Positions 47,088 through 58,278 of a stretch of 64,000 nt of DNA are shown in pieces. The translations under genes and the position numbers were made by a program. The notes under the pieces are model-generated. The model searched no databases and was not told the origin of the DNA. It saw nothing but the letters and a program-made list of their open reading frames with translations. The stretch's first letter is position 1. Every line of letters begins with the position of its first letter. The stretch lies in NCBI GenBank assembly GCA_014529385.2, contig CM043960.1, forward strand, positions 71,558,910 through 71,622,909, given 5' to 3'. Source of the stretch: Adiantum capillus-veneris. Its lineage: Eukaryota; Streptophyta; Polypodiopsida; Polypodiales; Pteridaceae.

Positions 47088-48072
47088 ATCGCCCTACACT
47101 AAGCCCAAGAGGCACTTTGTGCTTCTTCTATGAGTTGTTTGTAGTAGGAAAGAAGAGGAAGAGGAAGAGGAATGAGTTATTTTTCTGCAAGTTGTTAATT
47201 TCTGTATTGTCTACAAGTTCTGTGATTTCTGCATAATCTTGTGTTTTCTGTTTGCACACAGTCTTTGCACAATTAGTAGTCGTTAGCTTGTTCGCAGTGA
47301 ATGAATAAGAAGGTAGACAGTTAGCAATTTCTGTTTGCGCACAGTCTGAACACAGTTTTTTGTTAAGGTTTTCTTGCACACAGTCTTTGCACAGTAAGGT
47401 AGTGAGAGAGGAAGTAGGTGGACAGTTAGCTCCTTGTCAGTAAGCAGTTAGCAGAGTGGTTAACAGATTAGTTAATGGTTAGCAGCACTATTAGTAAGTA
47501 GATAAGGTAGTGAGCTGTGAGCTATTGACAGAGAGGTTAGGTAGGTGTTGACAGTGTGTGTGGCCAAGAAAGGGTCACCTAAACCGCGCGCGGTCGTCGC
47601 CTTAAAAAAAAATAATAATAATAATAATAATAATAAATTGTCTTTAAATTTTTTTATAAAAAAAAGCGAAAATATTTAAGCGTGAGTGACTGGGGGGCTA
47701 CACTAAAATTTTGATCGGGATCATATCAGTCTCATGATATATACTAGACTCACTCTTATATATATACCCTACCCCCTCAAGAGGGAATGAGAGCATGTGG
47801 GGCAAGTCCTCCACTCTCCTCCCTTCTCTTCCCCCTTGCACCCTTAGACTTTCTAATTTGGGCCTAGTTCCCTACTAGAAATTGACGGTTTTAGGGATTC
47901 CGAGGGCATAAAGTGACCAAACGGAGGGCTGTAAAGCACGGCACGTCCCTCTGACCGAGACGCTCGTTTTGAGCTATCATACATTCTATTCTATAGCTGG
48001 GTCAAAAAAAAGGACCAAAAAACCCAAAAAAAAAAAAAAAGACTTGGGTTGCAAAACACCCAAAAATACTAG
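47088..48072 (+). other. T3 leader
   Basis: Noncoding, about 1 kb. Contains short repeats of TTGCACACAGTCTTTGCACA type (near 47252, 47335, 47374), GTTAGCAG repeats, an (AAT)n microsatellite at 47611-47637 and A-rich runs before the gag start. Confidence 0.6.
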
Positions 48073-51000
48073 GTGAGCAGTCTTCACAGGCACTCACTGA
48101 CACTTCTAGGGGATCCAAGTCATATGAACCTACGCTCTGGACGAGTGTTAGAGCACGAGCATATTGGTAGTGCCTCCATTTACGCAGGCACCCATTATTC
48201 CTCCACCCTAAGTTCTGGACCTTTGGCCGGGACTCAAGGTAGCGCGACCCAAGATCCTCATATCGCGTCTACTGATTCTTCCTCTGACTACGAAGTCATG
48301 GAGGGGTATCCTACACCAAACCCTGATAGTTCAAGTCAAGACATGCATGCCATGGGCCCACGGCCCGGGTCCAGCGTGTTTAGCCGCTTAAAAGAGACCC
48401 TTAGTAGAGCTACTCGCTCCGAACATGCAGTTAATGAAATAAATGAAGGGAGTGGGGAAGTAAATTCGTCATTCATGCCTAAAATAGACCCTATGCTTAT
48501 TGAGAGTGTGCATGTGAATGTTCCATCCACTGCACCTCCTGAACCTTTAGGACTATCTCCCTCTGAGGTTCTACTACCCGATGGTAGGAGTCTTGCCGAA
48601 GTACAAGAGATCGAACGCTATATGCAAGCAACAAGGGAGAGGGAAATTGAGAACCTACGAAGGCTAGAACAAAGTCGAGCCCTGAAAGAAAAGGCTCCTA
48701 TGACAACAATCATGCCAGCAGAGCAATCGAGTGCTCCCAAGGTAGCAGTCACGGAGGGGCAAGCGATGGGGAGCAATAATGCTTCCACTTCGAGGGAAAC
48801 CTCCAGCACGCCAGGCCTAGATGGGATATTCCTAAACGAAAATTGGGAGTATGACCTACAAGCAGAAGCTTTAACTGATCGGTACACAGGACACACCTAT
48901 CATGTGGGTTGGTTAGATGCTCTACAATCCACATCGGGTGCTACTAGCATAGATGAGCAACAACAGAAATTCTGTGATGTCCTCCATAGGATTGTCGAGT
49001 TAGAAAGACAGAACATGGGGATCAACATGCCTTCAACAGGCCTAATGAGATTCTTGGATACGGGAAAGGCCAACCAACCAACCCTATAAAAAATGGAGAC
49101 TCCCTCAGTGATCCCCATTGATCCTCCATATGTTGTTTCGCCAGGAGCCTCAATACAATCTGAGCCCACAAGTGGCAGCTTTACCTTCCCAGATCTAGCT
49201 CATCTTTCTCTTAATGACACTACGGCTACCATGCATATCCTAGTGGTGAGCATGACAAGAAGTACACCATGGAGTTCATTTGTTAATACTGCGTCGATGC
49301 CTAGTAGCACAGTGCCCCCAACTATACCTACATGTATGTATCAATCATGTGCACCTGTCGTACCTCAGCCTCATGTAGCTCCTACACCTCCGATTATTCC
49401 AAGAGCTTACAATCCACAATGGAATTATCCAAGCTCTTATACAAGTGGAGCCATGCCATTTAATAATAACATGCCATATCAGGCACCCCCTATGCCTAGG
49501 GCCACGCCTGTAAACTTTGGACCACCGTTTGGTACACCACCATACAAAATATGGGACCCAAGAGCCGCGCGTATGCCAAGGCCAAGGCCAACTCCCATCT
49601 CACATGTGGTTCCAAGAGCACATACACCCATTATACCTGCTCAAATAGGAGATTTGGCAGCATTTGCTCAAACTATTGGTCACTCTATTGCGGAAAACAT
49701 GCGTAGTGCACCTGATAGAGAGCCTAGGAGCAAGGCAATTCAAGTAGCTAAGCTCACACAAAAATTCAGTGGAGACGGAGATGCTAGAAAGCATATGGAA
49801 GTCTTTGAACATGTGTGCATAAGTGTAAGGCTTTGAGTTTGACCCTAAGCGGAAAGGCTAGAGATTGGTATAAAACCTTAAGAGTAGAAGAGAAAACGAT
49901 CTACTCTACTCTTAGGAGATTGTTCTTGAAAGAGCACATACGAGAGGGAGTACTTTGGGGTGTAGCCTCTCAGCTCCAGAAAGCCCAACAAGAAGAAGGT
50001 GAATCCGTGAGAGACTTCATTAGTCGCCTAAAGACTTCATTAGTCGCCTAAAGAATTTGAATTCTCGATGCAATCCAAACGAGCGATTCAACAACAACCA
50101 ATTGCTCGATAGATTCATTAGGGGACTACGACATGAAAGTATCTATAATGGCCTAGTCATTAGAGGCATCACTACTTGGGAAGCAGTCACCATGAATGCA
50201 ATCCAATTGGAGGATAATTTAATGATTGCAGGAGAAAGAGTGTCTGCGGAGCCGAAGTCTAGTAGCTCGCAAGCGTCAGGGCATGAGCCAATGAAGATAA
50301 AGCCAATCGTGAAAGAGCAAACGATATTTGAGATGACTTTGGCAGATCTCACCAAGGCCATCCAAGAAAGCCTTAGGGGTAATCGTGCTCCACAAAACAC
50401 TCATATGTATCCAAGAAGGTAGCAACAATGGTGCTCAATTTGCTTGGGCCCACATACTACGAGTGAATGCCCTACTTTCATAGTAAAGTTTAACGGGACT
50501 TGTAACGGGTGTGGTAGGTATGGCCATCAAGCGAAGGATTGCCTAATGCTTAAACGCATCATGGAAAATAGACCGCCTATAGCTTGGGCACACTCACCTC
50601 AAGTTCCTGCATTGATGCCTACCCCACCCATGGAGCAACAGTTGCCATTACAGCACATGGTCCCTAGAACCCAAAATGTGGTCCAAACCACACCGTTTCC
50701 ACCTCTAGTTCTAGGACCACAACCCCCTCATCCAAGAGTTACACCTATGAACCAAATAGGTTGCGAGTCATCTAGTACTTATGTAGATTGTGAAGAGGAC
50801 ATAGACTCTAGTATCACCTATGGAGTTGACATGCTTGAGGAGTGTCCCATGTACTATATGGAAGACCATTGGGGACAAATCAAACCGGTATATCAAGCTA
50901 CTATGCTAGCAGCAAGAGGCCAAAACATTAATAGTTTTGCCAGGAGACCACCTCTTCAGTGCTACGAATGTGGTAGACCACATGGAGTAGCTGAGTGCCC

Positions 51001-51976
51001 CATTAGAATGCAAAATAATGCTGCACTAATGCAAACAAGTCAAGGGAGTGCATTGGCAATGCCAATACTCACTTGTAATCGTTGTGGCATAGATCATTTG
51101 ATCGCATAGTGTCCTAACAATCCAAATGAACCGAAAATCACACCATTGAACTTAATAGAGATTGTTGATGGGACACCACCAACTATAAACATAGTACCAG
51201 TAAACGCACTCACACGATCGATGCTCCAAAAACAAAATTATATTCTTGAGGAAAGAGACACGGCATCAATTGCCCAATCTCAGAAAAAGAAGAAAACACG
51301 AAGAAAGAGATCGCAAAAAGCAGCGAAGTCAGACCCCAGCTCAAAGACCAACATAGGGACTGGTGATGACCCCGTATATATGAACGACGTTGAAGAAGAT
51401 TCTGATTCAGGTGAAACCATGGAGACCAAAACGACCACTAACATAGAAACCAACAAGGAAGATCTTCATGAGCCACAATGGCCATGATCCAAAAAGAAGA
51501 TAGGAACTTACCCAAATCCTACAGAGGAGATTGAGCGAGTCAATCATTTAAGGCGTTTGGTAGAAGATACCCAAAGGGATCTAGAACCAGCACCTAGGAA
51601 GATCCAGATTACAGACACCATGTTCCCTACACAACAACAACCTCACCAAGTCCATAGACCCTTGGACATACCTAGTGTCATCCAAGAAGAAAGTGACTTA
51701 AAGTCATGGGAAAGTGGGCGTACTCACTTCTTGATGGAAAGAATGTTTACAGAGGGACTACCTGATCCTATCGAAGAAATGGAGATCCCATCTTCCCCAC
51801 GTCAAGGGACTCAAGGCCAAAAGGTGCCGTTAAACATTGCCAAATTGATGGATTTCATGTCTTCAGAAGTTAGAACCACCATCATGTCCAAACTATAGAA
51901 AGACCCCGAGCTAGTCTCAGCTCTTTGAGCGTTTCTCAATGGAGAATTACAGGCGGGATTACCACAGTTTGCTCAT
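48073..51976 (+). pseudogene. T3 gag with four zinc knuckles
   Basis: Opens at 48073 (MSSLHRHSL; a later Met, before NLRSGRVLEHEH, is an alternative). The N-terminal part is Ser/Thr/Glu-rich with a helical segment. The gag core is at about 49700-50250 (FSGDGDARKHMEVFEH, LSLTLSGKARDWYKTLRVEE). Frame is lost near 49815, and a 20 bp tandem duplication (50012-50051) causes a second shift; from 50057 one frame runs to protease with stops TAG 50420, TAG 51107, TGA 51485, TAG 51896 and TGA 51926 (also TAA 49087 earlier). Zinc knuckles: 50432-50470 (CSICLGPHTTSEC), 50501-50542 (CNGCGRYGHQAKDC), 50960-50998 (CYECGRPHGVAEC), 51074-51112 (fourth, crossed by TAG 51107). Three have C-x2-C-x3-H-x4-C spacing. 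Confidence 0.75.
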
Positions 51977-52560
51977 ATGAACAAACCTGACTCAGTAATG
52001 AATGATGAGGAACATTTAGCACCACCATCTGACCTAGCGGGACATGAATCTGTAATTGAAATACCCGTTAACAAGTTGGGGAAATACTTTGAAGGTGATG
52101 AATCTAATGCTACTCTACCAATCACTACTAAAGGATTAACTGTAAAGGGGGTCCTTGACGGTGGTGCGGGAGTCAGCATGGTGACAAAGAGTTGTTGGGA
52201 GTCTATGGGGAGACCTCACCTTGAAGCCACAAGCGTAGTGGTAAAAATGGCTAATGGATCTATTGTTACGCCTATTGGAATGCTAAAGGATCTTAGGATC
52301 AAGGTCTTGGGACATAAGGTAGGCAGACTTTCATTGTTATGGGATTTTCCAAGCATCCTATGCCATTTGAGATGATCTTAGGGCGTCCATTCATGAGGGA
52401 AGCAAAAATGGTGCATGACAGGTCCAAAAACCACGTCTACTTATAGTTCCAAGACTCTATCATTCGAGTTGATCTTTTAAGTGGTCGAACGCATCCTCTA
52501 GGAAATAAATTCATCATTGATAATCGATCAGACACAACAATTCACTCAGCTCCATTACAG
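51977..52560 (+). pseudogene. T3 retropepsin 1, catalytic D-G-G
   Basis: Aligns with T2 retropepsin 1: VLDGGAGVSMVTK (Asp codon 52157-52159) corresponds to ILDSGAGVAIATK, so the usual Ser/Thr after the catalytic Asp is Gly. A frameshift at about 52325 leads to the end motif MILGRPFMREAKMV. A TAG at 52444 follows. Would have cut gag-pol; the Gly substitution suggests loss of activity or late decay. Confidence 0.72.
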
Positions 52561-53700
52561 TATTGTTACACGTGTAACGAAGACACGGATATTGGGGAGA
52601 ACTCTCCTTATATGGATATCCTACCCGGAATGGCTGAGTCAAACAATGTCGATTGGGTACACCTAGCGGCAACTATAGATACATGGGAAGCTAGAGGAAC
52701 AACCTGGGTAACACCAGATGGGGAAGAGATACCACACATTGCACCAGTAAACATGTTAGGTGTAGCGCATGTAACATCCGATGATAAGAAAGAGGCACAC
52801 CTACCTGAGAGTGAAACTGATGATTCCTCAAAGGCTTCAGGCCAATACACATCAAAAACGGAATCTCAGGGAATAATGGATTCAGAACCTGAGGAAACAT
52901 CGAGTGAACCAAGTATAGAAACTAAACACTCAAGGCCTAGTACGACCATCTATGGTAATTTATATGAGAGTGAAGAAGATACAAGCGAAGACCTATCAGG
53001 CGAGTCGAGTTCAAACATTTACCAAAATCAAAACCTTAACAAGAAACAAAGGTCATATAAGAGACGACGATATCAAGCAAATGTGAGAGCTAGGATAAAC
53101 AAGGAAAGATCTATTGCAGAATGGCTTAGCTATCTAGGGGCATGTGATGCTCATCGAAAGCTAGTAGACAATTGGGGTGAACATCTCCAGAGTGTCACGT
53201 GGTGCAGCCCGCGACCCATTGACCTCGCTCAATTGGAGGTTACAGAGCCGAAATTGAGTCGAACTATAAGAAGACGTCAAAACCGAGAGTTAGCACAACA
53301 ACAAAAGGAAGTAGAACTAAAAGAAAGGTCTCTCTCAGGACAAGATCCTGCTGACTTACATACGGCTCCTGAACATTTTAAATCTTATACCACATGGGAG
53401 CGAAAGGTTGTGTATGCAAAAGCCCAACGAATACCTACCAATGGAGGCAGTGGAGTCTATGATGGTCTAGCGGTAGTTAAAGAGATAGAATTAGCAGAAC
53501 CAGGTGAGGAGTCTAAACCAGTCTTTATTGCTCAAGACCTTACCGAAATTGAAGAGGCTATACTTAAGGAGCTCCTCAAGGAATACAAGGATATCTTTGC
53601 TTGGACATATCATGACATGAAGGGCGTTCCACCTTCTGTGGTGCAACATTCAATTCCCATGATCAACATTGCTAAACCCGTCCAGCAATGACCCTATCCA
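52561..53700 (+). pseudogene. T3 linker between protease and RT
   Basis: A 359-codon open piece (52612-53691), acidic then basic (KKQRSYKRRRYQANVRARIN), followed by EAILKELLKEYKDIFAWTY, the usual lead-in to Ty3 RT. Ends at TGA 53689 where relatives of this motif have Arg (before PYPMNPKY). The first half corresponds to T2 14791-15310. Confidence 0.65.
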
Positions 53701-54192
53701 ATGAATCCTAAGTACGCTAAAATTGTACAAGAGGAGATCGAAAAACTTATCCAATGTGGATTCATATACCCTATTGAGCACTCAGAATGGGTTTCTCCAA
53801 TAGTCATTGTGCCAAAAACGAATGGGAAACTAAGAGTGTGCGTGGACCTCAAGAAAGTTAATGCAGCTACTAGGAGAGATCATTATCCCTTGCCATATTC
53901 AGAACATGTGTTTGAAAGAGTTGCGGGCAAGGAAGCTTATAGCTTTTTAGATGGGTGCTCTGGTTATAATCAAATCACAATTGCATTAGAGGACCAAGCT
54001 AAAACTGCTTTTATCACAGAGTTTGGAGTGTTTGCATTTCGTGTTATGGCTTTTGGCTTAACAAATGCCCCTGCTACATTCCAACGATTAATAAACACTG
54101 CGTTTAAAGAATTTCTAAGGGAGTTTTGTGAAGCTTTCCTAGACGACCTTTGTGTTTATTCTTCTTGGGAGAAGCATTTGTTATATCTATGA
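53701..54192 (+). pseudogene. T3 reverse transcriptase, palm and fingers
   Basis: Copies the element RNA into DNA. Motifs in order: GFIYPIEHSEWVSPIVIVPK, KLRVCVDLKKVN, SFLDGCSGYNQI, FGLTNAPATFQRLIN, and the active site FLDD (Asp codons 54142-54147) where many relatives have F-M-D-D or Y-A-D-D. Both catalytic Asp are kept. TGA at 54190 interrupts just before the thumb; an Arg codon is expected. Confidence 0.85.
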
Positions 54193-54930
54193 AAGATATT
54201 TGAAAGGTGCAGATTTTATCGCATCTCATTGAACCCTTTCAAATGCCAATTTTGGGTTAAGTATGGAGTCATTCTAGGGCATATAGTGTCCAAGAACGGG
54301 ATATCCACAGATGAGAGTAAGATTAAATCCATTGCCGATTTGCCACCACCTACGAACTATAAAGGAGTTCAAAGATTTATGGGCCATGTTGGTTATTATC
54401 GAAGGTTTATTTTAAACTTTGTCGAGATAGCGCGTCCATTGTACAAGCTTCTTATCGAGTTTCACTGGACGGAAGAATGTCATCAATCTTATGAGTTATT
54501 AAAGAAGGCCCTAACAAGTGCTCCGATCCTGCGAACACCTGATTGGAATGTACCTTTTCATGTGCATATTGATGCATCAAACTTTTCTATTGGGTGTGTT
54601 CTAACTCAACCAGGAGAACATAAATTGGACTACCCTATTAGCTTTTCAAGTCGCCAATTAAATGGTGCCGAGATGAGCTAGAGCACGAAGGTCTAGCTAT
54701 TATTTATGTAGTAAAGAAATTTCGCTATTACCTTCTTGCTACCAAGTTTGTGTTTTATGTTGATCATCAAGCATTGCTATATTTGGTAAACAAGCCGTGT
54801 TACACAGGTCGAATTACACGATGGTTGTTAATTCTTCTTGAGTTTGACTTCACCGTTGTTGTGAGGCTTGGGAGGAAACATGTCATGGCGGATCATTTAT
54901 CTCGTATCCCTAATGGCGAAGCTCCTACGG
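54193..54930 (+). pseudogene. T3 RT thumb and RNase H
   Basis: Same frame as RT to 54681: YGVILGHIVSKNGIS, MGHVGYYRRFI, then RNase H FHVHIDASNFSIGCVLTQ and YPISFSSRQLNGAE. A small deletion or shift near 54680 moves the frame; the rest reads EHEGLAIIYVVKKFRYYLL and FVFYVDHQALLYLVN to GRKHVMADHLSR. RNase H removes the RNA strand during cDNA synthesis. Catalytic Asp, Glu and Asp positions are visible across the shift. Confidence 0.8.
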
Positions 54931-56230
54931 GGGTTAATGATGAATTGCCTGATACTCCTTCGTTCATTGTTGAGACAATGCCTGAATGGAGTGAAAAGAT
55001 TGTTAACTTCTTAGTTAATGGTTTTCCACCCAAAGAGCTGCGAAAAGATATAGCTCGAAAATTAATCAAGGAATGCGAACCCTATTGCTTACTGGCTGGA
55101 ACTCTCTATAAGAGAGGAAAAGATGATGTTCTTAGACGCTGTGCCCGCGAGGATGAGTATTTATATATTCTACAAGAGGCACACATGGGCGTAGCTGGTG
55201 GTCACTTTTTAGGAAAGTTGACTGCCCGAAAGATCTTACAGTCAGGCTATTGGTGGCCCACTCTATTTAAGGATGCATCACTTTTTGCAAAGGGATGTGA
55301 TGAATGCCAACGCTTCAACAAGCCACAAAGAAGGGATAAGATGCCTCTACATCCCATCAAGGTAACCCAACCATTTGAAAAGTGGAGCTTAGACTTTGTA
55401 GGACCGATTAGTCCGGCTGCACGTAACACGCAATCACGATATATCATTGTGGCTACCGACTATGTAACCAAATGGGCTGAAGCAAAGCAACACGAAAGGC
55501 GGATGCAAAAACAACAGCTAAGTTCCTCTTTGAGAACATTATCACACGTTTTGGATGCCCCTTTGAACTTGTGAGTGACAATGGAACTCATTTTATAAAT
55601 GAAGTAATAAAAGAACTCACATCAAACTTCATGATATCTCACCACAAGTCTACACCCTATTTTCCCCAAGAAAATGGCCAAGCTGAGAGTACCAACAAAA
55701 CTCTCATCTCCATTTTGACAAAGACAGTTGAGTCTCATCGCACTGATTGGGACCTAAAGCTTACATCAGCTTTATGGGCTTACCGTACTGCGTATAAAAT
55801 TGCTATTAATTGCACACCGTTTAAGATGATGTATGGCCAAGAAGCAGTTATGCCATGGGAGTTTGTCATTCCTAGTCTTCGAGTAGCTTCTCAAGAAGGT
55901 TGGGATGGTAACCCCTTAGTGGAGCGATTATATATCCTGGAAAGTCTAGATGAAGAGAGGAAATTAGCTGTGCGAAATGCTCTAGTGGAGAAGGATAGGA
56001 GAAAGAAGTGGTTTGATAGCCATTTAAAGGATAAAGACATCAAGGTTGGTGATAAAGTTCTTATGTACGGGGTACGTAATGAAAAGAATAAATTGAAATA
56101 TGCTGGTAAGGGACCATATCGAGTGTGTGAAATTACCCCGCAAGGTACCATTCATGTGGAGACTCTAGATGGAGTTGAAACCATTGGATTCCTTAATGGG
56201 AGTAGATTCAAAAGATATTATGATCCTCTA
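54931..56230 (+). pseudogene. T3 integrase
   Basis: Zinc-binding H-H-C-C region at about 55177-55310 (EAHMGVAGGHFLGK, then KGCDECQRF). The catalytic core has WSLDFVGPIS (Asp codon 55392-55394), a frameshift near 55483, SDNGTHF (Asp codon 55577-55579) and ENGQAESTNKTL (Glu codon 55685-55687), giving D-D-35-E. The C-terminal domain reads DIKVGDKVLMYG and KYAGKGPYRVCEITPQG (GPY motif, about 56100). No chromodomain follows. It inserts cDNA into the genome. Only the one frameshift breaks it. Confidence 0.85.
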
Positions 56231-57616
56231 AGCCAGGAAGAGTTGCAAGCCATCAATCAAAAGAAGGCTGCCAAGGAACAAGCAGAGCTTAGAAAAATCC
56301 AAGCAAGAGTTGAGGCTCGAGAACGACAACAACGTCTTAGACACCAACGAGAGGCTAATCTGGGAATCAAGCAAGCATTTTTCGAGGACACAGATGACGA
56401 CTCATTAGAATCTGAGCCACCCCTACGATACCCAATTGAGCTAAATAGCCCCTATGGGAAAGTACTATACAATGCCTTATTAGATATGGGAGCTAAACAC
56501 AATTTGTTATCCTATGGAGTTTGGTGTCAATTAGGGAAACTGACCCTATCCCCGAGTACGATGCAAGTCAAGGGCATTAATAAAAAGAAAACTGTTATTC
56601 TTGGAGTCCTTCAGACACCTGTTGCCTATGACAATGGAAGCATAGTGCAGAGGTTTCTAGTCATGCCCGCGGGAGCTATGGAAGGCAACGTAAACCTGGG
56701 ACGCATGTGGATGTTGGCAACCAAATGCACTATTGATTGGGATACTGGTAGTGTCACGACGCGACCACCGACTCTTACCCCTATCATTCAAGCAAAGTCA
56801 CCTACTTTGCAAACTCTAGAAAAGTTGAAGGATAGCCAACATTCACAAGCCAAGGTGGTTAACTCGTCCTTGCCGGCTACCCATGAACCTAGCACTTCAA
56901 CACTTGTAGTTGCAGCAAGCAGTAATATTGCAAGTACTCAACCTGCACGACCCAAGAGTACATATCAATGGGTCCCCAAGGCCTTACTTCCAACTACCTC
57001 AACCCTCCCATCCATTTCAAGAAAAAATTTCCCTGGAAAACCAAGAGCGCGCTCTAGGAGAGTCAAGACCAAATCACGATGGATTCCAAAACGACTATTA
57101 GAAGCCCAAGGCTACTATGATGGAAATGAGCAAATTTGGGTACTTAAACGTAAAATGTGTCCTTCCCTATCGACAACAAACCCATATGAGTCAAACAGTG
57201 TAACGCTAAAGCCAATGGCAGACCGTGGGAAGGGAAAGATCACAGAATGCTACACACCTAGTCTAGAGCTAGTTTGGGCTCCAAGGAAAAACCAATTTAT
57301 TCCACCTAGCTCAAGAAGGGGGGAGTTCCATGAAGCTTCTAGCTCCTCATGTAATACATCCATAGAGGTAAAAGCTTCTACACAGCCTCCACCTACAATA
57401 GTGGACCTCCATGAAGCTACAAAGGAATCCACACCTTCCAGTGTTCAAGAATCACCTGATGAACCACTTCAAGTTCGATCCTGGGAGAGTACCTTACCAC
57501 CCTTGCAACTCGACGAGGCACCTAAGGTAATAGAAAACTACTGGCAAAAATCTTCAACTATAACAACTTGGAACAAATGGTTTCAAAGGGTGACGACATC
57601 ATTTCAAACGGTATGA
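56231..57616 (+). pseudogene. T3 retropepsin 2 and W-P-K tail
   Basis: Continues the integrase frame without a stop. A Gln/Arg/Ala helix (about 56240-56360) leads to a second aspartic-protease-like domain: VLYNALLDMGAKHNLLSYG with Asp codon 56483-56485 and Met in place of Ser/Thr, then a closing motif NLGRMWMLATKCTIDW. T2 has DSGA at the same place. The tail has Trp-centred motifs TYQWVPK (Trp codon 56969), KSRWIPK (57080), EQIWVLK (57137) and ELVWAPR (57275), spaced 37, 19 and 46 residues, close to the 35, 16 and 32 in T2. Stop is TGA at 57614-57616. Role of either part unknown. Confidence 0.75.
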
Positions 57617-57625
57617 TCTACCCAA

Positions 57626-57641
57626 GGAAGGGGGGGGGTTT
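57626..57641 (+). other. T3 internal polypurine tract
   Basis: CCAAGGAAGGGGGGGGG, ten bases after the pol stop and 2 kb before the LTR. Same position as the internal tract of T2. Confidence 0.6.
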
Positions 57642-57855
57642 GTGGACATCCATTATTCATTGCTTCCTCTCAACCTTTCTCCTAACCTCTTAATCTCCAT
57701 ATTAGGAATTGTATATTAAAGCTTATACTCACCAAAAACAAGATAAAAAAGTAAAAGAGCAAGAGCCATAACAAAATCATAAAAACAAATTATGCACAAG
57801 AACACGACCCTTGTAATATTTGCACTCTAACCATCATCTATTTGCATGTACAGAT

Positions 57856-58278
57856 ATGGCTAGTACGCTAGATTCATCCACTCCTGCCTTGGGTGAGAGG
57901 TACCCTCGTTACTTTTCACAAATATTTCACATGGTCTTTCCAGTGCTTGCATGTGAATGGGATTTGATAGGTATGCTAGCATGTGAGAGGAATTTTGAGG
58001 AGTTAGAATGGCTGATACGTCTCTTGACCACGTCTGATCCATACTTAGTAGAGAGCGTTTCTCCCATTGCACAAGCCTACCCTTTTGACCAAGATGACTA
58101 TAGGCGTCTAGTGATCTTCTTAGTAAACATGGGCACCTATGATGAAGAAGAAAATTTACAGGACTACACGGATGGCACGTATGGTCTCATGGATGATGAC
58201 TTTGTTTATCTCGACGACGAGGATAGGGGTTTAGCCTTAGGGTTTCCCCCCAACCTCTACAATATCCTATTCTCTTGA
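57856..58278 (+). CDS. T3 accessory ORF, 140 aa, acidic
   Basis: Unrecognised. Start taken at ATG 57856 (MASTLDSSTPALGERYPRYF); the frame is open from 57820. The middle has a hydrophobic stretch FSQIFHMVFPVLACEW and two Cys; the end is strongly acidic (YDEEENLQDY, YGLMDDDFVYLDDEDRG) before GFPPNLYNILFS. Unbroken, unlike the rest of T3, though it is short enough to be so by luck. It sits between the internal PPT and the 3' LTR like the long accessory ORF of T2, but I see no sequence likeness between the two. It could be a real element protein, or a captured gene fragment. Confidence 0.5.
   Translation: MASTLDSSTPALGERYPRYFSQIFHMVFPVLACEWDLIGMLACERNFEELEWLIRLLTTSDPYLVESVSPIAQAYPFDQDDYRRLVIFLVNMGTYDEEENLQDYTDGTYGLMDDDFVYLDDEDRGLALGFPPNLYNILFS

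Noticed and set aside
48073-57616. RNA editing (U to C) repairing stops
   Set aside because: Such editing is known from organelles of some land plants; no evidence here that nuclear transposon RNA is edited, and genomic C-to-T decay is simpler.
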